The position numbers and the translations under genes were made by a program. Below are positions 44,830 through 52,788 of a DNA stretch of 57,381 bases, one piece after another. This DNA comes from Mollicutes bacterium (GTDB lineage Bacteria; Bacillota_I; Bacilli_A; RF39; UBA660). Numbering within the stretch: position 1 is the first letter of the stretch; every line of letters starts with the position of its first letter. Location: positions 1-57,381 of the forward strand of contig JAAZKW010000050.1 in the NCBI GenBank assembly GCA_012799635.1, written 5' to 3'. Under the pieces are notes generated by a model. The model ran no database searches. It worked only from the letters and a program-made list of their open reading frames with translations, and was not told the origin of the DNA.

Positions 44830-46365
44830 CTAACTCATTTTCTTAAGTCTTGTTACATATTCAATACATTCTTTCATTTTCCCTTCTCCGAATGTTTTAT
44901 TTAAGAAATCAACAAAACCATCTATCTCATCTCTAATATATGATATATTAAGTTGTTCAAATTTACGTAATATTTTTCGGGCAATAAAATAATCTACTCC
45001 ATCAACTTCCTCGCCACCACATGCAATAAATACTGGTACAAACTTTTTCATGTGAGCAACAATTCTATTACCAAAAGCAATACGGAAATGCTTAATAACA
45101 TAATCATCCATTTCTTCAATTTTATTTAACATTTCTTCAGACATTTCATTAGATGCAATTGCATCTTCAAATAGACCATTTAAATATGAATAGTTTATAT
45201 CTTGTGCTGGAACATCTTCTGGTTCAAATACCTTTCCTTTATCATTGATATCAAGAGGCATAGCACGGTCATAAACTTTATCTGTAACCATAAAAGTTGA
45301 GTCGTCATTATTAATAGTTCCAATATACCAAACGTTTGGAGGTATTTTTAACTTACCACTAATAAGATTTTTAGGATCGCTTTTCCATGCAGAAGACACC
45401 ACCTCTACTATCCATTCATCCTTATTAGGCATCTCCAAAATAGAAAGCATTTCTGCAAAATAATACTCAACACGAGAGATATTCATCTCATCTAGTATTA
45501 CTGTGTATATATCATCGGTATAACCCGCTTCATATAACGTCTTTAAAATATCTGTTTCATTAAACTTCTTAGTAAACTCATTAAAATAACCAAATAATTC
45601 TGACCTATCACGCCATGATGGTTGAACTGAAGCAACACACGAATCATGCTTTAAAAATTTACCCCACGCATAAGCAAGTGATGTTTTACCGGTTCCAGAA
45701 ATACCTTGTAAAATAACAAGCTTTGTTGAAGCAAGTGCCGATATAAATAAACGTATCATATCGGTTGTATAATATAATCCTAGTTTACCTGCTGCAAAAT
45801 TTCTAAATAATTCTACTAATTCTTCTAATGTAAAAGAATTACCATAATTTTGAATTTTATAATCTTTAAACATGATATCTACATCATGAAGTTTTGAAAA
45901 ACGAATATCGGTTGTTTGATCAACACCATCTTCTTCACTTAAATCACTATCAGCTATCCCCTCAGTTGGAGACTCACCAGGTTTTAAACCTAATTGAGAT
46001 ACTTTCATTGCTAATATATCTTCCTTTTCCTGTACTAAAGAAGCAACTTTATTATTTAATTCTGCTATTTCTTCAAGCATTGACTCTTGTTCAACAATTG
46101 TTTTTCTAAATCTTAATAATCTTCTTATTATGAAAAAGATAAGTAATACAAAAGCAACTATTAATATTAGTAATATTAAAGAAGCTATTCCAAATAAAAC
46201 CCATTCCCCAATTCCAAAATCAGATTTATATCGATTAGTAATATTAATATAACTAGAGATATTAACAATTTTAAGGATCCCATTCCAGATACCTTTTACC
46301 ATCGTAGCAAAACCTGAAAAAAATTGAGACAAAAATTCATATAAAAATCTAAAAAATGTACTCAT
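44830..46365 (-). CDS. Membrane-anchored McrB-like AAA+ ATPase
   Basis: 511 residues. A TM helix (about 55-81) is followed by a coiled coil (about 85-120), an acidic linker and an AAA+ domain: Walker A LQGISGTGKTSLAY (about 219-232), PSWRDRSELFGYFN, Walker B VILDEMNISRVEYYFAEML (289-307) and sensor TINNDDSTFMVTDKVYDRA. This is the McrB/AAA_5 pattern, but soluble restriction McrB has no TM anchor. The start follows GAGGTAAAG. In this operon it probably acts at the membrane on surface-protein assembly (inference). Confidence 0.78.
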   Translation of the reverse strand: MSTFFRFLYEFLSQFFSGFATMVKGIWNGILKIVNISSYINITNRYKSDFGIGEWVLFGIASLILLILIVAFVLLIFFIIRRLLRFRKTIVEQESMLEEIAELNNKVASLVQEKEDILAMKVSQLGLKPGESPTEGIADSDLSEEDGVDQTTDIRFSKLHDVDIMFKDYKIQNYGNSFTLEELVELFRNFAAGKLGLYYTTDMIRLFISALASTKLVILQGISGTGKTSLAYAWGKFLKHDSCVASVQPSWRDRSELFGYFNEFTKKFNETDILKTLYEAGYTDDIYTVILDEMNISRVEYYFAEMLSILEMPNKDEWIVEVVSSAWKSDPKNLISGKLKIPPNVWYIGTINNDDSTFMVTDKVYDRAMPLDINDKGKVFEPEDVPAQDINYSYLNGLFEDAIASNEMSEEMLNKIEEMDDYVIKHFRIAFGNRIVAHMKKFVPVFIACGGEEVDGVDYFIARKILRKFEQLNISYIRDEIDGFVDFLNKTFGEGKMKECIEYVTRLKKMS

Positions 46366-46373
46366 CTTTACCT

Positions 46374-47354
46374 CTATATTGTAACAATAGTTGTTCTTAT
46401 ACTTTCCCTACTCTCTGTAATCATATCATAATAATCATATTTTTCATATACAAAAACATAAGAAAATAAAACTAAAACTTCTAAATCATTATTATATGTT
46501 TCATCCAAAGTAACAGCTATACTATAACCATCTTTTATAAAACTCTCTATCATTTTTCTGTTTTTTATAAAAGTATCATAAGTAAAATGAATACTTATTT
46601 TTTGTTTTAACAAAGGATTATTTAAAGTATTTAAATACCTTAGAATTTTTTTGTTTTTAGAAAACAACGATTCAGGAAATCTAACAACATATTTTTTCTT
46701 ATAATCTAAATTAATTACATCGCTAAGAGCTTTTAATGATAACATATTATACATTAATAAACATTTGTTTTCATTAACTATTTCTCCTGAATAAGCCTTA
46801 TCTATTGCATATTGACTATAAAGTTTAGAGATATTACAACTTTGGTCTATATCAACAAAATATAAATTACGACGATATCTTTTTTCTTTTAATTCAAATT
46901 CTTTAACATCTGACAAATTATAAAAAGCTTTCTTTTGTTTTATAAAGTCTTTAACAACCTTCTTAAAATTTTCTTTAACATCATCAGTATATGCAAGTTT
47001 AATTATTTCATCACTAAATAATGTATCAAATAATGTGTTTATATCAGAATACTCACTTACTTCATCAATATAAAGAACATAACCCATCAAAGCAAAGATG
47101 TTTTTTATATCATTTGTTTTATCTTCATTTTGTTCTAATAACTCCTTAGCTACTAAACGCAAGTCTTTATTAATTCTTTCCACAATTTTAATTACCGAAG
47201 CATAAGAAGAAATATTATAATACCTTACATCAATATATTTCTCAATAAAAGGCATTACTAATTTTGCATTGTACTTGTTATCTAAAAGAGTTTTATAATA
47301 CTTTGTTAAAAATGCTTTAACATACTTAATATATTTATCTACCACACTGTCCAT
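46374..47354 (-). CDS. Operon protein of unknown function (326 aa)
   Basis: A 326-residue soluble, Lys/Tyr-rich protein with no signal peptide or TM helix. The C-terminal half alternates strands and helices: KYVVRFPESLFSKNKKILRYL, KQKISIHFTYDTF, SIAVTLDETYNNDLEVLVLFSYVFV. No domain recognised. It lies 8 nt before the AAA+ gene, starts after GGAGGGAAA, and may work directly with the AAA/DUF2357 pair. Confidence 0.65.
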   Translation of the reverse strand: MDSVVDKYIKYVKAFLTKYYKTLLDNKYNAKLVMPFIEKYIDVRYYNISSYASVIKIVERINKDLRLVAKELLEQNEDKTNDIKNIFALMGYVLYIDEVSEYSDINTLFDTLFSDEIIKLAYTDDVKENFKKVVKDFIKQKKAFYNLSDVKEFELKEKRYRRNLYFVDIDQSCNISKLYSQYAIDKAYSGEIVNENKCLLMYNMLSLKALSDVINLDYKKKYVVRFPESLFSKNKKILRYLNTLNNPLLKQKISIHFTYDTFIKNRKMIESFIKDGYSIAVTLDETYNNDLEVLVLFSYVFVYEKYDYYDMITESRESIRTTIVTI

Positions 47355-47362
47355 TTTCCCTC

Positions 47363-48271
47363 CTATATAGCGCTAAAAGTAATAATCGGTGTTGGATTTA
47401 CAATAGGATATGTATAATTAGCACTAACATTTCTTTTGTAAAATCTTATTTTAGTAGTACTTACGGCATCAACATTAAAAGTTACAGAACTTACATAAGA
47501 TATCCCATTATATAAAGTATATGTTTTTTGAGAATTATTTAAAAGATCATTTGTTGTATCCAAAATTATAGTAGCAGGAGCAAAACTTAAAGTTACAACA
47601 GCAGATGCGAAATTTGCTTGATCAGCAGGTGAAAGGGAATTATATTCATCAATAGATATTTCATCTCCAACATTATATGAACCAGTTGCTACTCTACATG
47701 TGTAACTATCAATTGAATTTGTTATAATAAAGTTTAAATATGTTTGTCCTGCTTTATCAACAATCTCATAGTCAATACCTTCTTTTCCAACAATTAATTT
47801 ATATCTAGCAGATAAAGTTTTCGTATATGGAGAGGTTGATGTTGCTGTAATATCTATCGTTACAAATTCTCCGCTAGCAAACGCTCTTTGAGGTGTTGCG
47901 GTAAGTACAAAACTATCTGTTAACTCATCGGTATATATAACTCCACTTGTACTATTAATAGAGCATAATAAATCTTGACTGCAAACATAATCAACTTCAT
48001 AAGCTACATCAGAATCAGATGTAAGAAGATTATTCTTATGATTATTAAGTTCAAATTGAATATCAAAACTTCCTACACCACCCCAATTATTCATTTCATA
48101 ATTGATTCCGCCTTTTTTTAATTTATCACTACTAAAAAAGAAGCTATCTGCTTGAATAATATAATAGTTAATAAAATCATAGATATATTTTGAAAAAGTA
48201 ATGCTTAAAGGAACAAGAAAAACAATTACAACACTAATAATTAATAGTTTTCTTTTAGATATTTTTTTCAT
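47363..48271 (-). CDS. Secreted beta-rich surface protein
   Basis: 302 residues. An N-terminal export/anchor segment (LLIISVVIVFLVPLSITFSKYIYDF) is followed by repeated beta-sandwich-like segments (VDYVCSQDLLCSINSTSG, FVTIDITATSTSPYTKTLSARYKLIVGKEG). The TFSKYIYD junction resembles SipW-type signals. Two neighbouring Cys may form a disulfide. The start follows AAGGAGCATT. It sits between a TasA-like gene and the 326-aa gene, so it is probably another structural component. Confidence 0.65.
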   Translation of the reverse strand: MKKISKRKLLIISVVIVFLVPLSITFSKYIYDFINYYIIQADSFFFSSDKLKKGGINYEMNNWGGVGSFDIQFELNNHKNNLLTSDSDVAYEVDYVCSQDLLCSINSTSGVIYTDELTDSFVLTATPQRAFASGEFVTIDITATSTSPYTKTLSARYKLIVGKEGIDYEIVDKAGQTYLNFIITNSIDSYTCRVATGSYNVGDEISIDEYNSLSPADQANFASAVVTLSFAPATIILDTTNDLLNNSQKTYTLYNGISYVSSVTFNVDAVSTTKIRFYKRNVSANYTYPIVNPTPIITFSAI

Positions 48272-48319
48272 AATGCTCCTTCCTACTTTATAAAAATAAG
48301 TATAACATAATCGCTAGTC

Positions 48320-48919
48320 TTAAACAACTTGTTCAGCCGATACAATCACTGATATCATTTCAATTTTGCCTTGATAATCATCAGGAAAATCTTTATATTC
48401 AGGAGGGAAAGTTACTACTATTGTATATTGATCCGTTTCATTTGCACTATGAAGAAAAGTTCTTTGACCAGTAGTTGTTAGCATTTGATAATAAACATCT
48501 GCTTCTTGAATAATATTTCTATTTACAATAATATCTGTTGCACTTGGTGAATATACCTCGTTTCTAATAACCTCATAGCTAAGAGGTAAATTAGTAGTTG
48601 TCTTAAAAGCAATAGAATATTTTAAATCTACTTTAGCTCTTAAACCATCTTTAAAATTATTAACATTAATTGTATAAAGATATTTATCTGTCGAAGGAGC
48701 AAGTCCTTCTAAGGTTATAGTTTGTTCTTGAGTACTTTGCCCTACTACGAAAAAAGCTACCTGAGGATTAGCATACATTTGGGCTGTAGATGTATATCTT
48801 GAATATGTTAAACCGATGATATTAATAATAATAATAAGTGCTAAAATAATTGAACTAAACTTAATTGTAAAGGAAAATTTTTGCCGATCAAAGATTTTAA
48901 AAAAACTTTTAGTTGTCAT
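48320..48919 (-). CDS. TasA/CalY-like surface subunit
   Basis: 199 residues from ATG 48919, after GGGGATAATAAAA. Its start overlaps the end of the SipW-type gene by 11 nt. The signal segment SIILALIIIINIIGLTYSRYT is followed by STAQMYANPQVAFFVVGQSTQ; TYSRYT matches the SipW cleavage pattern seen in the other subunits. The body (YLYTINVNNFKDGLRAKVDLKYSI) is beta-rich. It is paired with the signal peptidase gene just upstream. Confidence 0.72.
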   Translation of the reverse strand: MTTKSFFKIFDRQKFSFTIKFSSIILALIIIINIIGLTYSRYTSTAQMYANPQVAFFVVGQSTQEQTITLEGLAPSTDKYLYTINVNNFKDGLRAKVDLKYSIAFKTTTNLPLSYEVIRNEVYSPSATDIIVNRNIIQEADVYYQMLTTTGQRTFLHSANETDQYTIVVTFPPEYKDFPDDYQGKIEMISVIVSAEQVV

Positions 48920-49667
48920 TTTTATTATCCCCATTCATTTTACTATCAATTTCTCTTTGTATTTCATTTAAATCAAGTCTTATCGTATAATTAATAAACT
49001 CTTCTTCCTTCTTTTTTAAAATAACATCTTTATCTTGCTGCGATTTTTCTAATTTTTGATACAAACTAATTATTTCTTCATCACTTAACTGTGGAGCATC
49101 ATCATAACTTCTAGCTTCTTCGAGACTTTTATTATCTACTTTGCTTAGCTTCTCTTTGGCGATGTTTTCTTGTCTTCCTTTATAAGAAAAGGCTAAATCA
49201 AATAAAAGTAAAGTAACAAAAATCATTATTACTACCGATGGTGTTGTCAAAATCTTTTGCCATATTCCAGCTTGAACTAAAACCTTTACAACTTTACCTA
49301 TTATAATATCGTTTTTAATAGTCCCATCAATAGAATTATTTGCATCACCTTTAGTTACATAACCATTATCATTAATATCAATAATACGATGGGTAATAAA
49401 ATCCATATCTTTTTTATAAGTGATAATGTCATCTGTATTATATTTTTTTTCTGTCTTTACAACAATAATATCATTTTGATTTATTGTTGGAGCCATACTT
49501 CCAGTTGCTACATTAAATACTGAATATCCAAAAAGAGATAAATATTTATTATCTTTCTTTAAAATTGTATTAACTTTTATAAAAGCAACAAAAAGAAGCA
49601 ATGCAATACTTGCATATGTTAAAAAATCTAGTAACAATTTAAATCCTTTTTTTATTACTCTTTTCAC
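48909..49667 (-). CDS. SipW-type signal peptidase I (second)
   Basis: 252 residues, GTG start after AAGAGGAAGAAA. TGSMAP carries the nucleophile Ser57, and FITHRIIDI carries His93, so this is a Ser-His (SipW/ER-type) peptidase. TM helices at about 11-32 and 140-163. The C-terminal cytoplasmic tail (about 175-252) is unusually long, acidic and helical (SLEEARSYDDAPQLSDEE), so it could dock a cytoplasmic partner. It is paired with the TasA-like gene that overlaps its 3' end. Confidence 0.85.
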   Translation of the reverse strand: MKRVIKKGFKLLLDFLTYASIALLLFVAFIKVNTILKKDNKYLSLFGYSVFNVATGSMAPTINQNDIIVVKTEKKYNTDDIITYKKDMDFITHRIIDINDNGYVTKGDANNSIDGTIKNDIIIGKVVKVLVQAGIWQKILTTPSVVIMIFVTLLLFDLAFSYKGRQENIAKEKLSKVDNKSLEEARSYDDAPQLSDEEIISLYQKLEKSQQDKDVILKKKEEEFINYTIRLDLNEIQREIDSKMNGDNKNDN

Positions 49668-49684
49668 TTTCTTCCTCTTTATTA

Positions 49685-50302
49685 TTAAGGGGCAACATAA
49701 GGGGTTATAGCTTCTCCTAAATATTGGACAACATTTACTGTTACTGGAATAGGAATTCCCACCCCAGGCACAATACCTAATGCTGTATCAGTTGCATCAT
49801 AACCGCTTTGATTTTGCCAATCAATATTAATTCTTAAATTAATTATCTTGTTTTGAATAATGTCTGCAACACTTATCACACCAGAATAAGTACTCGGTCC
49901 CGTTTGAATAATGCTACTTCCTACTGGTACTGTTACACTAAAAACAATATTATCTGCATATGGTGTATCAATAGCAACATCAATATCATATCGAACTGCA
50001 ACATCTGTTGAAGTTGCATCAAGAGATATATCAAAATAACCACTTCTGCCTGGAGCAATATATCCATCTTCAACAGTGGTAGAATCTTCAAATGTAAATG
50101 TAGTAACAGTAAATGTTTCAACTTGGCCAGTAGTAATTTCGACATTATTTAATTTAATAACCCATTTACCTATTGCTAAAAGAGCTTCTGCTTCGGCATT
50201 TCTTTCAAATATAGCGTAAGTTTTAGACACAACAAGAAGAGTTATTATAAAAAAAACTAAAACAGCTAACCATAATCTTCTTTTAACTCTTCTTTTCTTC
50301 AC
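49685..50302 (-). CDS. TasA/CalY-like surface subunit
   Basis: 205 residues, GTG start at 50302 inside the 3' end of the upstream gene (20-nt overlap). The RBS is weak, so translation may depend on coupling. The signal is LWLAVLVFFIITLLVVSKTYAIFERNAEA. The body starts AIGKWVIKLNNVEI and has DGYIAPGRSGYFDISLDATSTDVAVRYDI, very close in layout to the plus-strand subunit (IAP...GYFD[IV]...TDV..[RQ]Y). A secreted fibre subunit is the best reading. Confidence 0.78.
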   Translation of the reverse strand: MKKRRVKRRLWLAVLVFFIITLLVVSKTYAIFERNAEAEALLAIGKWVIKLNNVEITTGQVETFTVTTFTFEDSTTVEDGYIAPGRSGYFDISLDATSTDVAVRYDIDVAIDTPYADNIVFSVTVPVGSSIIQTGPSTYSGVISVADIIQNKIINLRINIDWQNQSGYDATDTALGIVPGVGIPIPVTVNVVQYLGEAITPYVAP

Positions 50303-50837
50303 CGCTTAATTCTTTCTTACTTTCTTTTTTAACTTCTAAAACAATACTATATACTTCATATACAACAGCATATAAAGTAGGAAGAATTATTAAAAACATA
50401 AAACCCCATCTTGATTTTAAAACTCCTAGTATTAATCCTACTTTACGCCACACTATAGCGCCATCAGCTTTACCCATAATATGACCATAGGACCTATCTA
50501 TAGAATCAAACTTAAAGACATCTTCTGCTCTATCAATTCTGTCTATATCAATTACTTGACCTAAATTAATAAAGCTCATTGTTTCTTTATTACCCATGTA
50601 AAAAAATAAATAATCTCCAATATTGTAATCATTTTCTTCGCCTTTTTTAACAATAACAAGATCGTGTTTTTTAAATTTAGGTTCTAAAGATTTATTATCT
50701 ACTACAAAAAGTGAATAATCTCCAAAATCGCTTACCATATAATCATTATATGCTAGTAAGCAAATCGTTGTTATAATCGCTACTACTACCCATATTGAAA
50801 CGATTATTCCCTTGATAAACTTCATTATTATTCTCAT
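50283..50837 (-). CDS. S26-like signal peptidase, probably non-canonical (first)
   Basis: 184 residues, first gene of the operon; ATG after GGTGATAATAT. TM helices at about 9-30 and 132-160. The motif VVDNKSLEPKFKKHDLVIVKK aligns with SxSMxPxxxxGDxxxV, with Ser50 kept but Met replaced by Leu. The general-base position reads SFINLGQVI where the other two peptidases have THKV or THRI, so no His or Lys is seen there. It may be an inactive chaperone-like homologue or use another base. Confidence 0.62.
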   Translation of the reverse strand: MRIIMKFIKGIIVSIWVVVAIITTICLLAYNDYMVSDFGDYSLFVVDNKSLEPKFKKHDLVIVKKGEENDYNIGDYLFFYMGNKETMSFINLGQVIDIDRIDRAEDVFKFDSIDRSYGHIMGKADGAIVWRKVGLILGVLKSRWGFMFLIILPTLYAVVYEVYSIVLEVKKESKKELSGEEKKS

Positions 50838-50874
50838 ATATTATCACCATTAAAATAATATCATAGATTATTAT

Positions 50875-50904
50875 TTTATACAAATCAAAATGAGTAATTT
50901 GCAA
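50875..50904 (-). promoter_or_regulatory. Promoter of the surface-fibre operon
   Basis: TTGCAA (50899-50904) and TATAAA (50875-50880), 18 bases apart, on the minus strand. The -35 shares two bases with the edge of the 37-bp inverted repeat. Confidence 0.5.
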
Positions 50905-50939
50905 TAGTTTTATGATAATGTCAGTATAGTTAGTTTTTT
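50903..50939 (-). repeat. IS-end relic B (right flank of the surface island)
   Basis: 37 bases identical, in inverted orientation, to 30970-31006, and containing the ACTGACATTATCA motif. It lies 66 nt upstream of the first gene of the surface operon. Confidence 0.85.
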
Positions 50940-50941
50940 AG

Positions 50942-50969
50942 AAAAAATAAAACCCTTAGCTTTCTAAGG
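50942..50969 (-). terminator. Terminator after miaB and the 51-aa ORF
   Basis: CCTTAG/CTAAGG hairpin with a four-base loop, followed on the minus strand by GTTTTATTTTTT. It abuts relic B. Confidence 0.75.
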
Positions 50970-51110
50970 ATTTATTATCACACTATTTTAGCGACTTAAT
51001 TGTCCTTTTATATATTATGTTATACGATTCTCCAACTATTTTTATATTATTAGGCATAACATAGATGCAAGAGCATTAGCTCGTTCTCTTTCAGCCCTTA
51101 TCGTCTACTG

Positions 51111-51266
51111 CTATCTTTTTCTTCCCTCAATCCCTTTATTAAAATGTTCTTCCATTTGTTCAAAAAAAATTCTTAATTGTTCAGCAGTTATAATTACTGG
51201 TTTTCCACTTGATGTTTGAACACAAAAAATTGCTTTTGGGTGTGATTCTTTATTAGGTTTTTCCAT
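51111..51266 (-). CDS. Small ORF downstream of miaB (51 aa)
   Basis: 51 codons, ATG at 51266 after GAGGTGAAAAGA, stop TAG 51111-51113. The sequence starts MEKPNKESHPKAIFCVQTSS and contains GKPVIITAEQLRIFFEQMEE, then a basic tail. Soluble, no family recognised. The good RBS and position 43 nt after miaB support expression in the miaB transcript. The 140 bp after it hold a TATGTTAT/ATAACATA inverted repeat but no gene I can support. Confidence 0.55.
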   Translation of the reverse strand: MEKPNKESHPKAIFCVQTSSGKPVIITAEQLRIFFEQMEEHFNKGIEGRKR

Positions 51267-51309
51267 TCTTTTCACCTCGCACATTAATGTACACTATATT
51301 CAATCAAAT

Positions 51310-52710
51310 TTACGTTAACTTCCCATCTAAACTAAAACTCTTGGCATCTATTATCTTTACCGCTATAATTTTACCTATAAAGGCCTTATCAAAAGCAACA
51401 TTAACAAGCTTAAAAGTATCAGTATATCCATACATCTTAGTATTATCTTTTTCACTAACACCCATTATTAAAACCGGGACCATCTTTCCCAATAATCTTT
51501 TATTATTTTCTTTCGAATATCTATTAACAAGTTCATTTAATGTTGCAAGTCTTTTTTCCTTTTCTTCTAAAGGAGTATCATCTTTTAATAAAGCTGCTGG
51601 TGTTCCTTTTCTTTTGGAAAAAATAAAAGTATATGCCCCATCAAATTTGCAACAATTAACTACATCTATTGTTTCCTTAAAATCCTCTTTTGTTTCACCA
51701 GGAAAACCAACAATAATATCTGTTGTAATAGCAGCTTTAGGAATCTTTTTTCTTATCTTATCAACTAAATTTAAATATTCTTCTTTAGTATATCGACGAT
51801 TCATTTTCCTTAAAATATTGTTACTTCCTGATTGAATGGGAAGATGAATATAAGGCATAATATTATCATATTTAGCTATTACATCAATCATTTTGTCAGT
51901 AAAATTCCATGGGTGAGAAGTTACAAAGCGAAGTCTGGGAATTCCAAGTTTAGCTATATCTTCTAGTAAAGATGCAAAGTTATAATCAGAATATAAATCA
52001 TTTCCATAAGCATTAACATTTTGACCAAGCAAAGTTATTTCTTGATAACCATTTTCTATTAAACATTTACATTCTTTTAATATTGCTTCTTTCTTTCTAC
52101 TTCTTTCTCTTCCTCTTGTATAAGGAACAATACAGTAGGTACAAAATTTATCACAACCATACATAACATTTACCCACGCTGATATTTTAGAATCACGATG
52201 ATATTTAACATTCTCAGGTACTATATCACTATTAGAGTGAACTTCAATATTTTGCCCCTTTTGTCTTTCTAAAAGCAGCTTTGGAAGATCATAAATATTA
52301 TTGGGACCAATTATAATATCAATATATTTATGTTTATCTTGAAACTCTTTAACAACATCTTCTTGTGCTGCCATACATCCCATAATAATTATTATTAAAT
52401 CTTTATTAAGTTTTTTTACATGTTTACATCTACCTAAAAAGCCAATTACTTTATCATGAGCATTTTCTCTTATAGCACAAGTGTTTAACAAAATAACATC
52501 AGCATCTTTAAGAACCTCTGTTTTGGACATTCCAAGCATAATTAAATAATTACTTATTTCTTCAGAATCATGAACATTCATTTGGCAACCATATGTTCTA
52601 AGAAAATATTTTTTATTTTTAAATACTTCTTCATATTTGATATTAACATCTTTATAAACAATATCAACTTTAGTTCTTGATTTTGCTTCTTCATAATTTG
52701 GAAGTTTCAT
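51310..52710 (-). CDS. miaB: tRNA (N6-isopentenyladenosine-37-C2)-methylthiotransferase
   Basis: 466 residues from ATG 52710 (AAAGGGG is 8 nt upstream; the longer ORF starts at an unsupported TTG). The N-terminal MTTase domain has TYGCQMNVHDSEE, NTCAIRENA and IMGCMAAQE, three cluster Cys. The radical SAM core has YGCDKFCTYCIVPYTRGRE and ITLLGQNVNAYG. The C-terminus is a TRAM domain (GYTDTFKLVNV). It adds methylthio to i6A37 of tRNAs reading UNN codons, using two 4Fe-4S clusters. The MiaB rather than MtaB assignment rests on QMNVHDSE and NTCAIREN. Confidence 0.93.
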   Translation of the reverse strand: MKLPNYEEAKSRTKVDIVYKDVNIKYEEVFKNKKYFLRTYGCQMNVHDSEEISNYLIMLGMSKTEVLKDADVILLNTCAIRENAHDKVIGFLGRCKHVKKLNKDLIIIIMGCMAAQEDVVKEFQDKHKYIDIIIGPNNIYDLPKLLLERQKGQNIEVHSNSDIVPENVKYHRDSKISAWVNVMYGCDKFCTYCIVPYTRGRERSRKKEAILKECKCLIENGYQEITLLGQNVNAYGNDLYSDYNFASLLEDIAKLGIPRLRFVTSHPWNFTDKMIDVIAKYDNIMPYIHLPIQSGSNNILRKMNRRYTKEEYLNLVDKIRKKIPKAAITTDIIVGFPGETKEDFKETIDVVNCCKFDGAYTFIFSKRKGTPAALLKDDTPLEEKEKRLATLNELVNRYSKENNKRLLGKMVPVLIMGVSEKDNTKMYGYTDTFKLVNVAFDKAFIGKIIAVKIIDAKSFSLDGKLT

Positions 52711-52788
52711 TAAATCATCCCCTTTGGCTTGCAAAAGTATTATAACACAAAAGCGTTTTTATTTGTTATAATTTAACTGAGGTATCAT

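Noticed and set aside
43693-46365. A functional McrBC restriction system
   Set aside because: No nuclease or methyl-DNA-binding domain is visible, and the operon partners are secreted proteins.
50990-51100. 24-codon ORF MPNNIKIVGESYNIIYKRTI and an inverted repeat TATGTTAT/ATAACATA
   Set aside because: Too short, no RBS and no neighbours; could be gene debris, but not supportable.
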